Below, piece after piece: positions 27,021-39,767 of a DNA stretch of 64,000 bases. The stretch is taken from positions 620,001 to 684,000 of the forward strand of contig NW_027488567.1 of assembly GCF_050948215.1 (NCBI RefSeq), in the 5' to 3' direction. The position numbers were made by a program, and so were the translations under genes. Source of the DNA: Halictus rubicundus (lineage: Eukaryota; Arthropoda; Insecta; Hymenoptera; Halictidae). The notes under the pieces were generated by a model. It was given only the letters and a program-made list of their open reading frames with translations, made no database searches and was not told the DNA's origin. Within the stretch, counting starts at the first letter, position 1. The number at the start of each line of letters is the position of its first letter.

Positions 27021-29115
27021 GATAGGATAGGATAGTTGATAGGATAGGATAGGATAGTTGATAGGATAGGATACAGGATAGGATAGGATAGAGGATAGGA
27101 TAGGATAGAGGATAGGATAGGATAGAGGATAGGATAGGATAGAGGATAGGATAGGATAGAGGATAGGATAGGATAGAGGATAGGATAGGATAGAGGATAG
27201 GATAGGATAGAGGATAGGATAGGATAGAGCATAGGATAGGATAGAGGATAGGATAGGATAGAGGATAGGATAGGATAGAGGATAGGATGTAGATTTGGAT
27301 AAGATAGAGGATAGGATCGGATAGAGGATAGGATAGGATTGAGGATAGGAGAGGATAGAGCAGATGATAGAGCATAGGCAAGAATTGAGGATAGGATAGG
27401 ATTGAATATAGGATAGGATAGAGAATAGGATAGGATAGATGATGTTATAGGATAGAGGATAGGATAGGATGGAGGATAGGACAGGATAGAGGATAGGATA
27501 GGATAGAGGATAGGATAGGATAGAGGATATTATAGGACAGAGGATAGGATAGGATAGAGGATAGGATAGGATAGAGGATAACATAGGGGATTGGATAGGA
27601 TAGAGGATAGGAGACGATAGAGGACATGATAGGTTTGATGATAGGATAGGAAAGAGGACAGAATAGGATACTGGATACGATATTATAGAGGATACGATAT
27701 TATAGAGGATAGGATAGGATAGAGGATAGGATAGAATAGAGGATAAGATAGGATAAAGCAGGATAGGATAGAGCAGGATAGGATAGAGGATAGGATAGAG
27801 GATAGGATAGAGGATAGGATAGAGGATAGGATAGAGGATTGGATAGGATAGAGGATAGGATAGGATAGATGATAGAATAGGATAGAGGATAGGATAGGAT
27901 AGGGAATAGGATAGGATAGACGATATTATAGGAAAGAGGATAGGATATGATAGAGGATTGGATAGGATAGAGGATAGGATAGGATAGAGGATAGGATAGG
28001 ATAGAGGATAGGATAGGATAGACGATAGGATAGGATAGAGGATAGGATAGGATAGAGGATAGGATAGGATAGATCATAGGATAGGATAGAGGATAGGATA
28101 GGATAGAGGATAAGATAGGATAGAGGATAGGATAGGATAGAGAATAGGATAGGATAGAGGATAGGATAGGATAGAGGATAGGATAGGATATAGGATAGGA
28201 TAGGATAGAGGATAGGATAGGATAGAGGATAGGATAGGATAGAGGATAGGACAGGATAGAGGATAGGATAGGATAGAGGATAGGATAGGATAGAGGATAG
28301 GATAGGATAGATGATAGGATAGGACAGAGGATAGGATAGGATACAGGATACGATATTATAGAGGATACGATATTATAGAGGATACGATATTATAGAGGAT
28401 AGGATAGGATGGAGGATAGGATAGGATAGAGGATAGGATAGGATAGAGGATAGGATAGGATAGAGGATAGGATAGAGGATAGGATAGAGGATTGGATAGG
28501 ATAGAGGATATTATAGGATAGAGGATAGGATAGGATAGCGGATAGGATACGGATAGAGGATAGGATAGGATAGAGGATAGGATAGAGGATAGGATAGAGG
28601 ATTGGATAGGATAGAGGATATTATAGGATAGAGGATAGGATAGGATAGCGGATAGGATACGGATAGAGGATAAGATAGGATAGAGGATAACATAGGGGAT
28701 TGGATAGGATAGAGGAGAGGAGACCATAGAGGATAGGACAGGATTGATGATAGGATAGGAAAGATTACAGGATAGGATACAGGATACGATATTATAGAGG
28801 ATAGGATAGGATAGAGGATAGGATAGGATAGAGGATAGGATAGGATAGAGGATAGGATAGGATATAGGATAGGATAGGATAGAGGATAGGATAGGATAGA
28901 GGATAGGATAGGATTGAGGATAGGATAGGATTGAGGATAGGATAGGAAAGAGGACAGGATAGTTTACAGGATACGATATTATAGAGGATAGGATAGGATA
29001 GAGGATAGGATAGGATAGAGGATAGGATAGGATAGAGGATAGGATAGGAGAGAGGATAGGATAGGACAGAGGATAGGATAGGATAGAGGATAGGATAGGA
29101 TAGAGGATAGGATAG

Positions 29116-29143
29116 GATAGAGGATAGAGGATAGAGGATAGAG
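29116..29143 (-). repeat. (GATAGAG)4 heptamer tract
   Basis: Homologous to 26457 (offset 2659), with one heptamer fewer. Confidence 0.9.
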
Positions 29144-29651
29144 GATAGGATAGGATAGTTGATAGGATAGGATAGGATAGTTGATAGGATAGGATACAGG
29201 ATAGGATAGGATAGAGGATAGGATAGGATAGAGGATAGGATAGGATAGAGGATAGGATAGGATAGAGGATAGGATAGGATAGAGGATAGGATAGGATAGA
29301 GGATAGGATAGGATAGAGGATAGGATAGGATAGAGGATAGGATAGGATAGAGGATAGGATAGGATATAGGATAGGATAGGATAGAGGATAGGATAGGATA
29401 GAGGATAGGATAGGATTGAGGATAGGATAGGATTGAGGATAGGATAGGAAAGAGGACAGGATAGTTTACAGGATACGATATTATAGAGGCTACGATATTA
29501 TAGAGGATAGGATAGGATAGAGGATAGGATAGGATAGAGGATAGGATAGGATAGAGGATAGGATAGGATAGAGGATAGGATAGGAGAGAGGATAGGATAG
29601 GACAGAGGATAGGATAGGATAGAGGATAGGATAGGATAGAGGATAGGATAG

Positions 29652-29672
29652 GATAGAGGATAGAGGATAGAG
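29652..29672 (-). repeat. (GATAGAG)3 heptamer tract
   Basis: Homologous to 27000 (offset 2652), same count. Confidence 0.9.
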
Positions 29673-30099
29673 GATAGGATAGGATAGTTGATAGGATAGG
29701 ATAGGATAGTTGATAGGATAGGATACAGGATAGGATAGGATAGAGGATAGGATAGGATAGAGGATAGGATAGGATAGAGGATAGGATAGGATAGAGGATA
29801 GGATAGGATAGAGGATAGGATAGGATAGAGGATAGGATAGGATAGAGGATAGGATAGGATAGAGGATAGGATAGGATAGAGGATAGGATGTAGATTTGGA
29901 TAAGATAGAGGATAGGATCGGATAGAGGATAGGATAGGATTGAGGATAGGAGAGGATAGAGCAGATGATAGAGCATAGGCAAGAATTGAGGATAGGATAG
30001 GATAGAATATAGGATAGAATAGAGAATAGGATAGGATAGATGATGTTATAGGATAGAGGATAGGATAGGATGGAGGATAGGACAGGATAGAGGATAGGA

Positions 30100-31880
30100 T
30101 AGGATAGAGGATAGGATAGGATAGAGGATATTATAGGACAGAGGATAGGATAGGATAGAGGATAGGATATTATAGAGGATAGGATAGGATAGAGGATAAC
30201 AAAGGGGATTGGATAGCATAGAGGATAGGAGACGATAGAGGATAGGATAGGATAGAGGATAGGATAGGATAGATGATATTATAGGATAGAGGATAGGTTA
30301 GGATGGAGGATAGGATAGGATAGAGGATAGGATATAGGATTGGATAGGATAGAGGATAGGATCGGATAGAGGATTGGATAGGATTGAGGATAGGAGAGGA
30401 TAGAGCAGATGATAGAGCATAGGAAAGAATTGAGGATAGGATAGGATAGAATATAGGATAGGATAGAGAATAGGATAGGATAGAGGATAGGATAGGATAG
30501 AGGATAGGATAGGATATAGGATAGGATAGGATAGAGGATAGGATAGGATAGAGGATAGGATAGGATAGAGGGTTGGATAGGATAGAGGATACCAAAGGAT
30601 AGAGGATAGGATAGGATTGAGGATAGGATAGGAAAGAGGACAGGATAGGATACAGGATACGATATTATAGAGGATACGATATTATAGAGGATAGGATAGG
30701 ATAGAGGATAGGATAGGATAGAGGATAGGATAGGATAGAGGATAGGATATAGGATATGATAGGATAGAGGATAGGATCGGATAGAGGATAGGATAGGATT
30801 GAGGATAGGAGAGGATAGAGCAAATGATAGAGCATAGTAAAGAATTGAGGATAGGATAGGATAGAATATAGGATAGGATAGAGAATAGGATAGGATAGAG
30901 GATAGGATAGGATAGAGGATAGGATAGGATATAGGATAGGATAGGATAGAGGATAGGATAGGATAGAGGATAGGATAGGATAGAGGATTGGATAGGATAG
31001 AGGATACCAAAGAATAGAGGATAGGATAGGATTGAGGATAGGATAGGATTGAGGATAGGATAGGAAAGAGGACAGGATAGTATACAGGATACGATATTAT
31101 AGAGGATACGATATTATAGAGGATAGGATAGGATAGAGGATAGGATAGGATAGAGGATAGGATAGGATAGAGGATAGGATAGGAGAGAGGATAGGATAGG
31201 ACAGAGGATAGGATAGGATAGAGGATAGGATAGGATAGAGGATAGGATAGGATAGAGGATAGAGGATAGGATAGGATAGTTGATAGGATAGGATAGTTGA
31301 TAGGATAGGATACAGGATAGGATAGGATAGAGGATAGGATAGGATAGAGGATAGGATAGGATAGAGGATAGGATAGGATAGAGGATAGGATAGGATAGAG
31401 GATAGGATAGGATAGAGGATAGGATAGGATAGAGGATAGTATATAGGATTGGATAGGATAGAGGATAGGATCGGATAGAGGATAGGATAGGATTGAGGAT
31501 AGGAGAGGATAGAGCAGATGATAGAGCATAGGCAAGAATTGAGGATAGGATAGGATAGAATATAGGATAGGATAGAGAATAGAATAGGATAGATGATGTT
31601 ATAGGATAGAGGATAGGATAGGATGGAGGATATTACAGGATAGAGGATAGGATAGGATAGAGGATAGGATAGGATAGAGGATAGGATAGGATAGAGGATA
31701 GGATAGGATAGAGGATATTATAGGACAGAGGATAGGATAGGATAGAGGATAGGATATTATAGAGGATAGGGTAGGATAGAGGATAACAAAGGGGATTGGA
31801 TAGCATAGAGGATAGGAGACGATAGAGGATAGGATAGGATAGAGGATAGGATAGGATAGATGATATTATAGGATAGAGGA
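30100..31880 (-). repeat. Duplication C, copy 1
   Basis: Matches 33370-35345. The offset is 3271 at 30130, 3288 by 30752, 3448 at 31005 and 3465 at 31631. The 160-bp step comes from extra units at about 34.2-34.3 kb in copy 2. Both copies carry the AACAAAGGGG variant in place of AACATAGGGG (31785 and 35250). Confidence 0.85.
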
Positions 31881-33390
31881 TAGGATAGATGATATTATAG
31901 GATAGAGGATAGGATAGGATGGAGGATAGGATAGGATAGAGGGTAGGATATAGGATTGGATAGGATAGAGGATAGGATAGGATAGAGGATAGGATAGGAT
32001 AGAGGGTAGGACAGGATAGAGGATAGGATCGGATAGAGGATAGGATAGGATTGAGGATAGGAGAGGATAGAGCAGATGATAGAGCATAGGAAAGAATTGA
32101 GGTTAGGATAGGATAGAATATAGGATAGGATAGATGATATTATACGATAGAGGATAGGATAGGATGGAGGATAGGATAGGATAGAGGATAGGATATAGGA
32201 TTGGATAGGATAGAGGATAGGATAGGATAGAGGATAGGATAGGATAGAGGATAGGATAGGATAGAGGATAGGATAGGATGGAGGATAGGATCGGATAGAG
32301 GATAGTATAGGATTGAGGATTGGAGAGGATAGAGCAGATGATAGAGCATAGGAAAGAATTGAGGATAGCATAGGATAGAATATAGGATAGGATAGATGAT
32401 ATTATAGGATAGAGGATAGGATAGGATGGAGGATAGGATAGGATAGAGGATAGGATATAGGATTGGATAGGATAGAGGATAGGATAGGATAGAGGATAGG
32501 ATAGGATAGAGGATAGGAAAGGATAGAGGATAGGATAGGATGGAGGATTGGATAGGATAGAGGATGCGATAGGATAGAGGATAGGATAGGATAGAGGATA
32601 GGATAGGATAGAGGATAGTAGAGGATAGAGAATAGGATCGGATAGAGGATAGGATAGGATTGAGGATAGGAGAGGATAGAGGATAGGATAGAGGATAGGA
32701 TAGAGGAATGGATAGGATAGAGGATATTATAGGATAGAGGATAGGATAGGATGGAGGATAGGATAGGATAGAGGATAGGATAGGATAGAGGATAGGATAG
32801 GATAGAGGATAGGATAGGATGGAGGATAGGATAGGATATAGGATAGGATAGGATAGAGGATAGGATAGGGTAGAGGATAGGATAGGATAGATGATAGGAT
32901 AGGACAGAGGATAGGATAGGATAGAGGATAGGATATTATAGAGGATAGGATATAGGATTGGATAGGATGGAGGATAGGATTGGATAGAGGATAGGATAGG
33001 ATTGAGGATAGGAGAGGATAGAGGATAGGAGAGGATAGAGTATAGGATAGGATAGAGGATAGGATAGGATAGCGGATAGGATAGTATGGAGTATACGATA
33101 GAATTGAGGATAGGGTAGGGTTGAGGATAGGATAGGATAGAGGATAGGATAGGATAGAGGATAGGATAGGATAGAGGATTGGATAGGCTAGAGGATGCGA
33201 TAGGATAGAGGATAGGATAGGATAGAGGATAGGATAGGATAGAGGATAGGACAGGATAGAGGATAGGATATGATAGAGGATAGGATAGGATAGAGGATAG
33301 GATAGGATAGAGGATAGGATATAATACAGGATACGATATTATAGAGGATACGATATTATAGAGGATAGGATAGGATAGAGGATAGGATAG
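30900..33390 (-). repeat. Duplication D, copy 1
   Basis: Matches 36180-38450. The offset is 5326 up to the GATGATGTTATAGG landmark (31591/36917) and 5059 from about 31.87 kb, where copy 1 has 267 bp more (15 x 17 + 12). Landmarks GGAGTATACG (33088/38147) and TAATACAGG (33322/38381) confirm 5059. Confidence 0.85.
31251..31264 (-). repeat. (GATAGAG)2 heptamer tract
   Basis: Two heptamers, same GATAGTT flank at 31275. Confidence 0.85.
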
Positions 33391-35345
33391 GATAGAGGAT
33401 ATTATAGGACAGAGGATAGGATAGGATAGAGGATAGGATATTATAGAGGATAGGATAGGATAGAGGATAACAAAGGGGATTGGATAGCATAGAGGATAGG
33501 AGACGATAGAGGATAGGATAGGATAGAGGATAGGATAGGATAGATGATATTATAGGATAGAGGATAGGTTAGGATGGAGGATAGGGTAGGATAGAGGATA
33601 GGATATAGGATTGGATAGGATAGAGGATAGGATCGGATAGAGGATTGGATAGGATTGAGGATAGGAGAGGATAGAGCAGATGATAGAGCATAGGAAAGAA
33701 TTGAGGATAGGATAGGATAGAATATAGGATAGGATAGAGAATAGGATAGGATAGAGGATAGGATAGGATAGAGGATAGGATAGGATATAGGATAGGATAG
33801 GATAGAGTATAGGATAGGATAGAGGATAGGATAGGATAGAGGGTTGGATAGGATAGAGGATACCAAAGGATAGAGGATAGGATAGGATTGAGGATAGGAT
33901 AGGAAAGAGGACAGGATAGGATACAGGATACGATATTATAGAGGATACGATATTATAGAGGATAGGATAGGATAGAGGATAGGATAGGATAGAGGATAGG
34001 ATAGGATAGAGGATAGGATAGGATAGAGGATAGGATATAGGATATGATAGGATAGAGGATAGGATCGGATAGAGGATAGGATAGGATTGAGGATAGGAGA
34101 GGATAGAGCAAATGATAGAGCATAGGCAAGAATTGAGGATAGGCTAGGATAGAATATAGGATAGGATAGAGAATAGGATAGGATAGAGGATAGGATATAG
34201 GATTGGATAGGATAGAGGATAGGATCGGATAGAGGATTGGATAGGATTGAGGATAGGAGAGGATAGAGCAGATGATAGAGCATAGTAAAGAATTGAGGAT
34301 AGGATAGGATAGAATATAGGATAGGATAGAGAATAGGATAGGATAGAGGATAGGATAGGATAGAGGATAGGATAGGATATAGGATAGGATAGGATAGAGG
34401 ATAGGATAGGATAGAGGATAGGATAGGATAGAGGATTGGATAGGATAGAGGATACCAAAGAATAGAGGATAGGATAGGATTGAGGATAGGATAGGATTGA
34501 GGATAGGATAGGAAAGAGGACAGGATAGTATACAGGATACGATATTATAGAGGATACGATATTATAGAGGATAGGATAGGATAGAGTATAGGATAGGATA
34601 GAGGATAGGATAGGATAGAGGATAGGATAGGAGAGAGGATAGGATAGGACAGAGGATAGGATAGGATAGAGGATAGGATAGGATAGAGGATAGGATAGGA
34701 TAGAGGATAGAAGATAGGATAGGATAGTTGATAGGATAGGATAGTTGATAGGATAGGATACAGGATAGGATAGGATAGAGGATAGGATAGGATAGAGGAT
34801 AGGATAGGATAGAGGATAGGATAGGATAGAGGATAGGATAGGATAGAGGATAGGATAGGATAGAGGATAGGATAGGATAGAGGATAGGATAGGATAGAGG
34901 ATAGTATATAGGATTGGATAGGATAGAGGATAGGATCGGATAGAGGATAGGATAGGATTGAGGATAGGAGAGGATAGAGCAGATGATAGAGCATAGGCAA
35001 GAATTGAGGATAGGATAGGATAGAATATAGGATAGGATAGAGAATAGAATAGGATAGATGATGTTATAGGATAGAGGATAGGATAGGATGGAGGATATTA
35101 CAGGATAGAGGATAGGATAGGATAGAGGATAGGATAGGATAGAGGATAGGATAGGATAGAGGATAGGATAGGATAGAGGATATTATAGGACAGAGGATAT
35201 GATAGGATAGAGGATAGGATATTATAGAGGATAGGGTAGGATAGAGGATAACAAAGGGGATTGGATAACATAGAGGATAGGAGACGATAGAGGATAGGAT
35301 AGGATAGAGGATAGGATAGGATAGATGATATTATAGGATAGAGGA
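33370..35345 (-). repeat. Duplication C, copy 2
   Basis: Partner of 30100-31880. It contains the rare GAGCAAATGAT change (34108; 30820 in copy 1), which fixes the alignment. Confidence 0.85.
34699..34712 (-). repeat. GATAGAG-GATAGAA heptamer tract
   Basis: Two heptamers, the second with G to A at its last base. The GATAGTT flank follows. Confidence 0.85.
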
Positions 35346-36179
35346 TAGGATAGGATGGAGGATAGGATAGGATAGAGGATAGGAGAAGATAGAGGATAGG
35401 ATAGGATAGAGGATAGGATACGATAGAGGATAACATAGGGGATTGGATAGCATAGAGGATAGGAGACGATAGAGGATAGGATAGGATAGAGGATAGGATA
35501 GGATAGATGATATTATAGGATAGAGGCTAGGATAGGATGGAGGATAGGATAGGATAGAGGATAGGATATAGGATTGGATAGGATAGAGGATAGGATCGGA
35601 TAGAGGATAGGATATGATTGAGGATAGGAGAGGATAGAGCAGATGATAGATCATAGGAAAGAATTGAGGATAGGATAGGATAGAATATAGGATAGGATAG
35701 ATGATATTATAGGATAGAGGATAGGATAGGATGGAGGATAGGATAGGATAGAGGGTAGGATATAGGATTGGATAGGATAGAGGATAGGATAGGATAGAGG
35801 ATAGGATAGGATAGAGGGTAGGACAGGATAGAGGATAGGATCGGATAGAGGATAGGATAGGATTGAGGATAGGAGAGGATAGAGCAGATGATAGAGCATA
35901 GGAAAGAATTGAGGTTAGGATAGGATAGAATATAGGATAGGATAGATGATATTATACGATAGAGGATAGGATAGGATGGAGGATAGGATAGGATAGAGGA
36001 TAGGATATAGGATTGGATAGGATAGAGGATAGGATAGGATAGAGGATAGGATAGGATAGAGGATAGGATAGGATAGAGGATAGGATAGGATGGAGGATAG
36101 GATCGGATAGAGGATAGTATAGGATTGAGGATAGGAGAGGATAGAGCAGATGATAGAGCATAGTAAAGAATTGAGGATA

Positions 36180-38450
36180 GGATAGGATAGAATATAGGAT
36201 AGGATAGAGAATAGGATAGGATAGAGGATAGGATAGGATAGAGGATAGGATAGGATATAGGATAGGATAGGATAGAGGATAGGATAGGATAGAGGATAGG
36301 ATAGGATAGAGGATTGGATAGGATAGAGGATACCAAAGAATAGAGGATAGGATAGGATTGAGGATAGGATAGGATTGAGGATAGGATAGGAAAGAGGACA
36401 GGATAGTATACAGGATACGATATTATAGAGGATACGATATTATAGAGGATAGGATAGGATAGAGGATAGGATAGGATAGAGGATAGGATAGGATAGAGGA
36501 TAGGATAGGAGAGAGGATAGGATAGGACAGAGGATAGGATAGGATAGAGGATAGGATAGGATAGAGGATAGGATAGGATAGAGGATAGAGGATAGGATAG
36601 GATAGTTGATAGGATAGGATAGTTGATAGGATAGGATACAGGATAGGATAGGATAGAGGATAGGATAGGATAGAGGATAGGATAGGATAGAGGATAGGAT
36701 AGGATAGAGGATAGGATAGGATAGAGGATAGGATAGGATAGAGGATAGGATAGGATAGAGGATAGTATATAGGATTGGATAGGATAGAGGATAGGATCGG
36801 ATAGAGGATAGGATAGGATTGAGGATAGGAGAGGATAGAGCAGATGATAGAGCATAGGCAAGAATTGAGGATAGGATAGGATAGAATATAGGATAGGATA
36901 GAGAATAGAATAGGATAGATGATGTTATAGGATAGAGGATAGGATAGATGATATTATAGGATAGAGGATAGGATAGGATGGAGGATAGGATAGGATAGAG
37001 GGTAGGATATAGGATTGGATAGGATAGAGGATAGGATAGGATAGAGGATAGGATAGGATAGAGGGTAGGACAGGATAGAGGATAGGATCGGATAGAGGAT
37101 AGGATAGGATTGAGGATAGGAGAGGATAGAGCAGATGATAGAGCATAGGAAAGAATTGAGGTTAGGATAGGATAGAATATAGGATAGGATAGATGATATT
37201 ATACGATAGAGGATAGGATAGGATGGAGGATAGGATAGGATAGAGGATAGGATATAGGATTGGATAGGATAGAGGATAGGATAGGATAGAGGATAGGATA
37301 GGATAGAGGATAGGATAGGATAGAGGATAGGATAGGATGGAGGATAGGATCGGATAGAGGATAGTATAGGATTGAGGATTGGAGAGGATAGAGCAGATGA
37401 TAGAGCATAGGAAAGAATTGAGGATAGCATAGGATAGAATATAGGATAGGATAGATGATATTATAGGATAGAGGATAGGATAGGATGGAGGATAGGATAG
37501 GATAGAGGATAGGATATAGGATTGGATAGGATAGAGGATAGGATAGGATAGAGGATAGGATAGGATAGAGGATAGGAAAGGATAGAGGATAGGATAGGAT
37601 GGAGGATTGGATAGGATAGAGGATGCGATAGGATAGAGGATAGGATAGGATAGAGGATAGGATAGGATAGAGGATAGGAGAGGATAGAGGATAGGATCGG
37701 ATAGAGGATAGGATAGGATTGAGGATAGGAGAGGATAGAGGATAGGATAGAGGATAGGATAGAGGAATGGATAGGATAGAGGATATTATAGGATAGAGGA
37801 TAGGATAGGATGGAGGATAGGATAGGATAGAGGATAGGATAGGATAGAGGATAGGATAGGATAGAGGATAGGATAGGATGGAGGATAGGATAGGATATAG
37901 GATAGGATAGGATAGAGGATAGGATAGGGTAGAGGATAGGATAGGATAGATGATAGGATAGGACAGAGGATAGGATAGGATAGAGGATAGGATATTATAG
38001 AGGATAGGATATAGGATTGGATAGGATGGAGGATAGGATTGGATAGAGGATAGGATAGGATTGAGGATAGGAGAGGATAGAGGATAGGAGAGGATAGAGT
38101 ATAGGATAGGATAGAGGATAGGATAGGATAGCGGATAGGATAGTATGGAGTATACGATAGAATTGAGGATAGGGTAGGGTTGAGGATAGGATAGGATAGA
38201 GGATAGGATAGGATAGAGGATAGGATAGGATAGAGGATTGGATAGGCTAGAGGATGCGATAGGATAGAGGATAGGATAGGATAGAGGATAGGATAGGATA
38301 GAGGATAGGACAGGATAGAGGATAGGATATGATAGAGGATAGGATAGGATAGAGGATAGGATAGGATAGAGGATAGGATATAATACAGGAGACGATATTA
38401 TAGAGGATACGATATTATAGAGGATAGGATAGGATAGAGGATAGGATAGG
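36180..38450 (-). repeat. Duplication D, copy 2
   Basis: Partner of 30900-33390, lacking 267 bp near 36.93 kb. It diverges after 38454. Its 36.95-37.43 kb part recurs at 31.89-32.37, 35.70-36.18 and 50.16-50.64 kb. Confidence 0.85.
36577..36590 (-). repeat. (GATAGAG)2 heptamer tract
   Basis: Two heptamers, followed by GATAGTT at 36601. Confidence 0.85.
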
Positions 38451-38568
38451 ATAAAGGATAGGATAGGATAAAGGATAGGATAGGATAGAGGATAGGAGAG
38501 GATAGAGTATAGGATAGGATAGAGGATAGGATAGGATAGCGGATAGGATAGTATGGAGTATACGATAG

Positions 38569-38728
38569 AATTGAGGATAGGATAGGGTTGAGGATACTAT
38601 AGGATAGAGGATAGGAGAAGATAGAGGATAGGATAGGATAGAGGATAGGATACGATAGAGGATAGGATAGAGAATAGGATAGGATAGAGGGTAGGGGATT
38701 GGATCGGATACAGGATAGGAGACGGTAG
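38569..38728 (-). repeat. 160-bp landmark block, right copy 3
   Basis: Ends in CGGTAG like the left-arm CTACCG end. It has private changes seen in the distal family (ATACTATAGG and GAGGGTAGGGG). Confidence 0.8.
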
Positions 38729-39519
38729 AGGATTGGATAGGATAGAGGATAGGATAGGATAGAGGATATTATAGGATAGAGGATAGGATAGGATGGAGGA
38801 TAGGATAGGATAGAGGATAAGATAGGATGGAGGATAACATAGGGGATTGGATAGGATAGAGGATAGGAGACCATAGAGGATAGGATAGGATTGATGATAG
38901 GATAGGAAAAATTACAGGATAGGATACATTATACGATATTATAGAGGATACGATATTATAGAGGATAGGATAGGATAGAGGATAGGATAGGATAGAGGAT
39001 AGGATAGGATGGAGGATAGGATAGGATATAGGATAGGATAGGATAGAGGATAGGATAGGATAGAGGATAGGATAGGGGATTGGATAGCATAGAGGATACG
39101 AGACGATAGAGGATAGGATATGATAGAGGATAACATAGGGGATTGGATAGCATAGAGGATAGGAGACGATAGAGGATAGGATAGGATAGATGATATTATA
39201 GGATAGAGGATAGGATAGGATGGAGGATAGGATAGGATAGAGGATAGGATATAGGATTGGATAGGATAGAGGATAGGATCGGATAGAGGATAGGATAGGA
39301 TTGAGGATAGGAGAGGATAGAGCAGATGATAGAGCATAGGAAAGAATTGAGGATAGGATAGGATAGAATATAGGATAGGATAGATGATATTATAGGATAG
39401 AGGATAGGATAGGATGGAGGATAGGATAGGATAGAGGATAGGATATAGGATTGGATAGGATAGAGGATAGGATAGGATAGAGGATAGGATAGGATAGAGG
39501 ATAGGATAGAGGATAGGAT

Positions 39520-39767
39520 AGGATAGGATAGAGGATAGGATAGGATAGAGGATAGGATAGGATAGAGGATAGGATAGGATAGAGGATAGGATAGGATAGA
39601 GGATAGGATAGGATAGAGGATAGGATAGGATAGAGGATAGGATAGGATAGAGGATAGGATAGGATAGAGGATAGGATAGGATAGAGGATAGGATAGGATA
39701 GAGGATAGGATAGGATAGAGGATAGGATAGGATAGAGGATAGGATAGGATAGAGGATAGGATAGGAT
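39520..39767 (-). repeat. Uninterrupted consensus tract
   Basis: About 14 successive perfect 17-mers. The preceding units contain a 12-bp plus 22-bp pair near 39495-39530. Confidence 0.85.

Larger units (their letters stand above)
28349..30171 (-). repeat. Duplication A, partial copy 3
   Basis: Matches 25690-27570. The offset is 2659 up to the heptamer tract, 2652 after it (one heptamer fewer), and 2601 by 27286/29887 (three 17-mers fewer). The unusual string GATGTAGATTTGGATAAG is at 27286 and 29887 only. The copy ends where 27571 and 30171 diverge. The stretch 27.6-28.3 kb between copies is also satellite. Confidence 0.85.

Noticed and set aside
30279..31535. Long open reading frames (up to about 418 codons) on the C-rich strand, also 28792-29982, 35707-36861, 26320-27381, 2196-3206
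   Set aside because: They follow from a stop-free 17-bp repeat read in any frame. They overlap in different frames, give the same cyclic peptide, and switch strand exactly where the array flips. There is no codon bias, domain or unique sequence.
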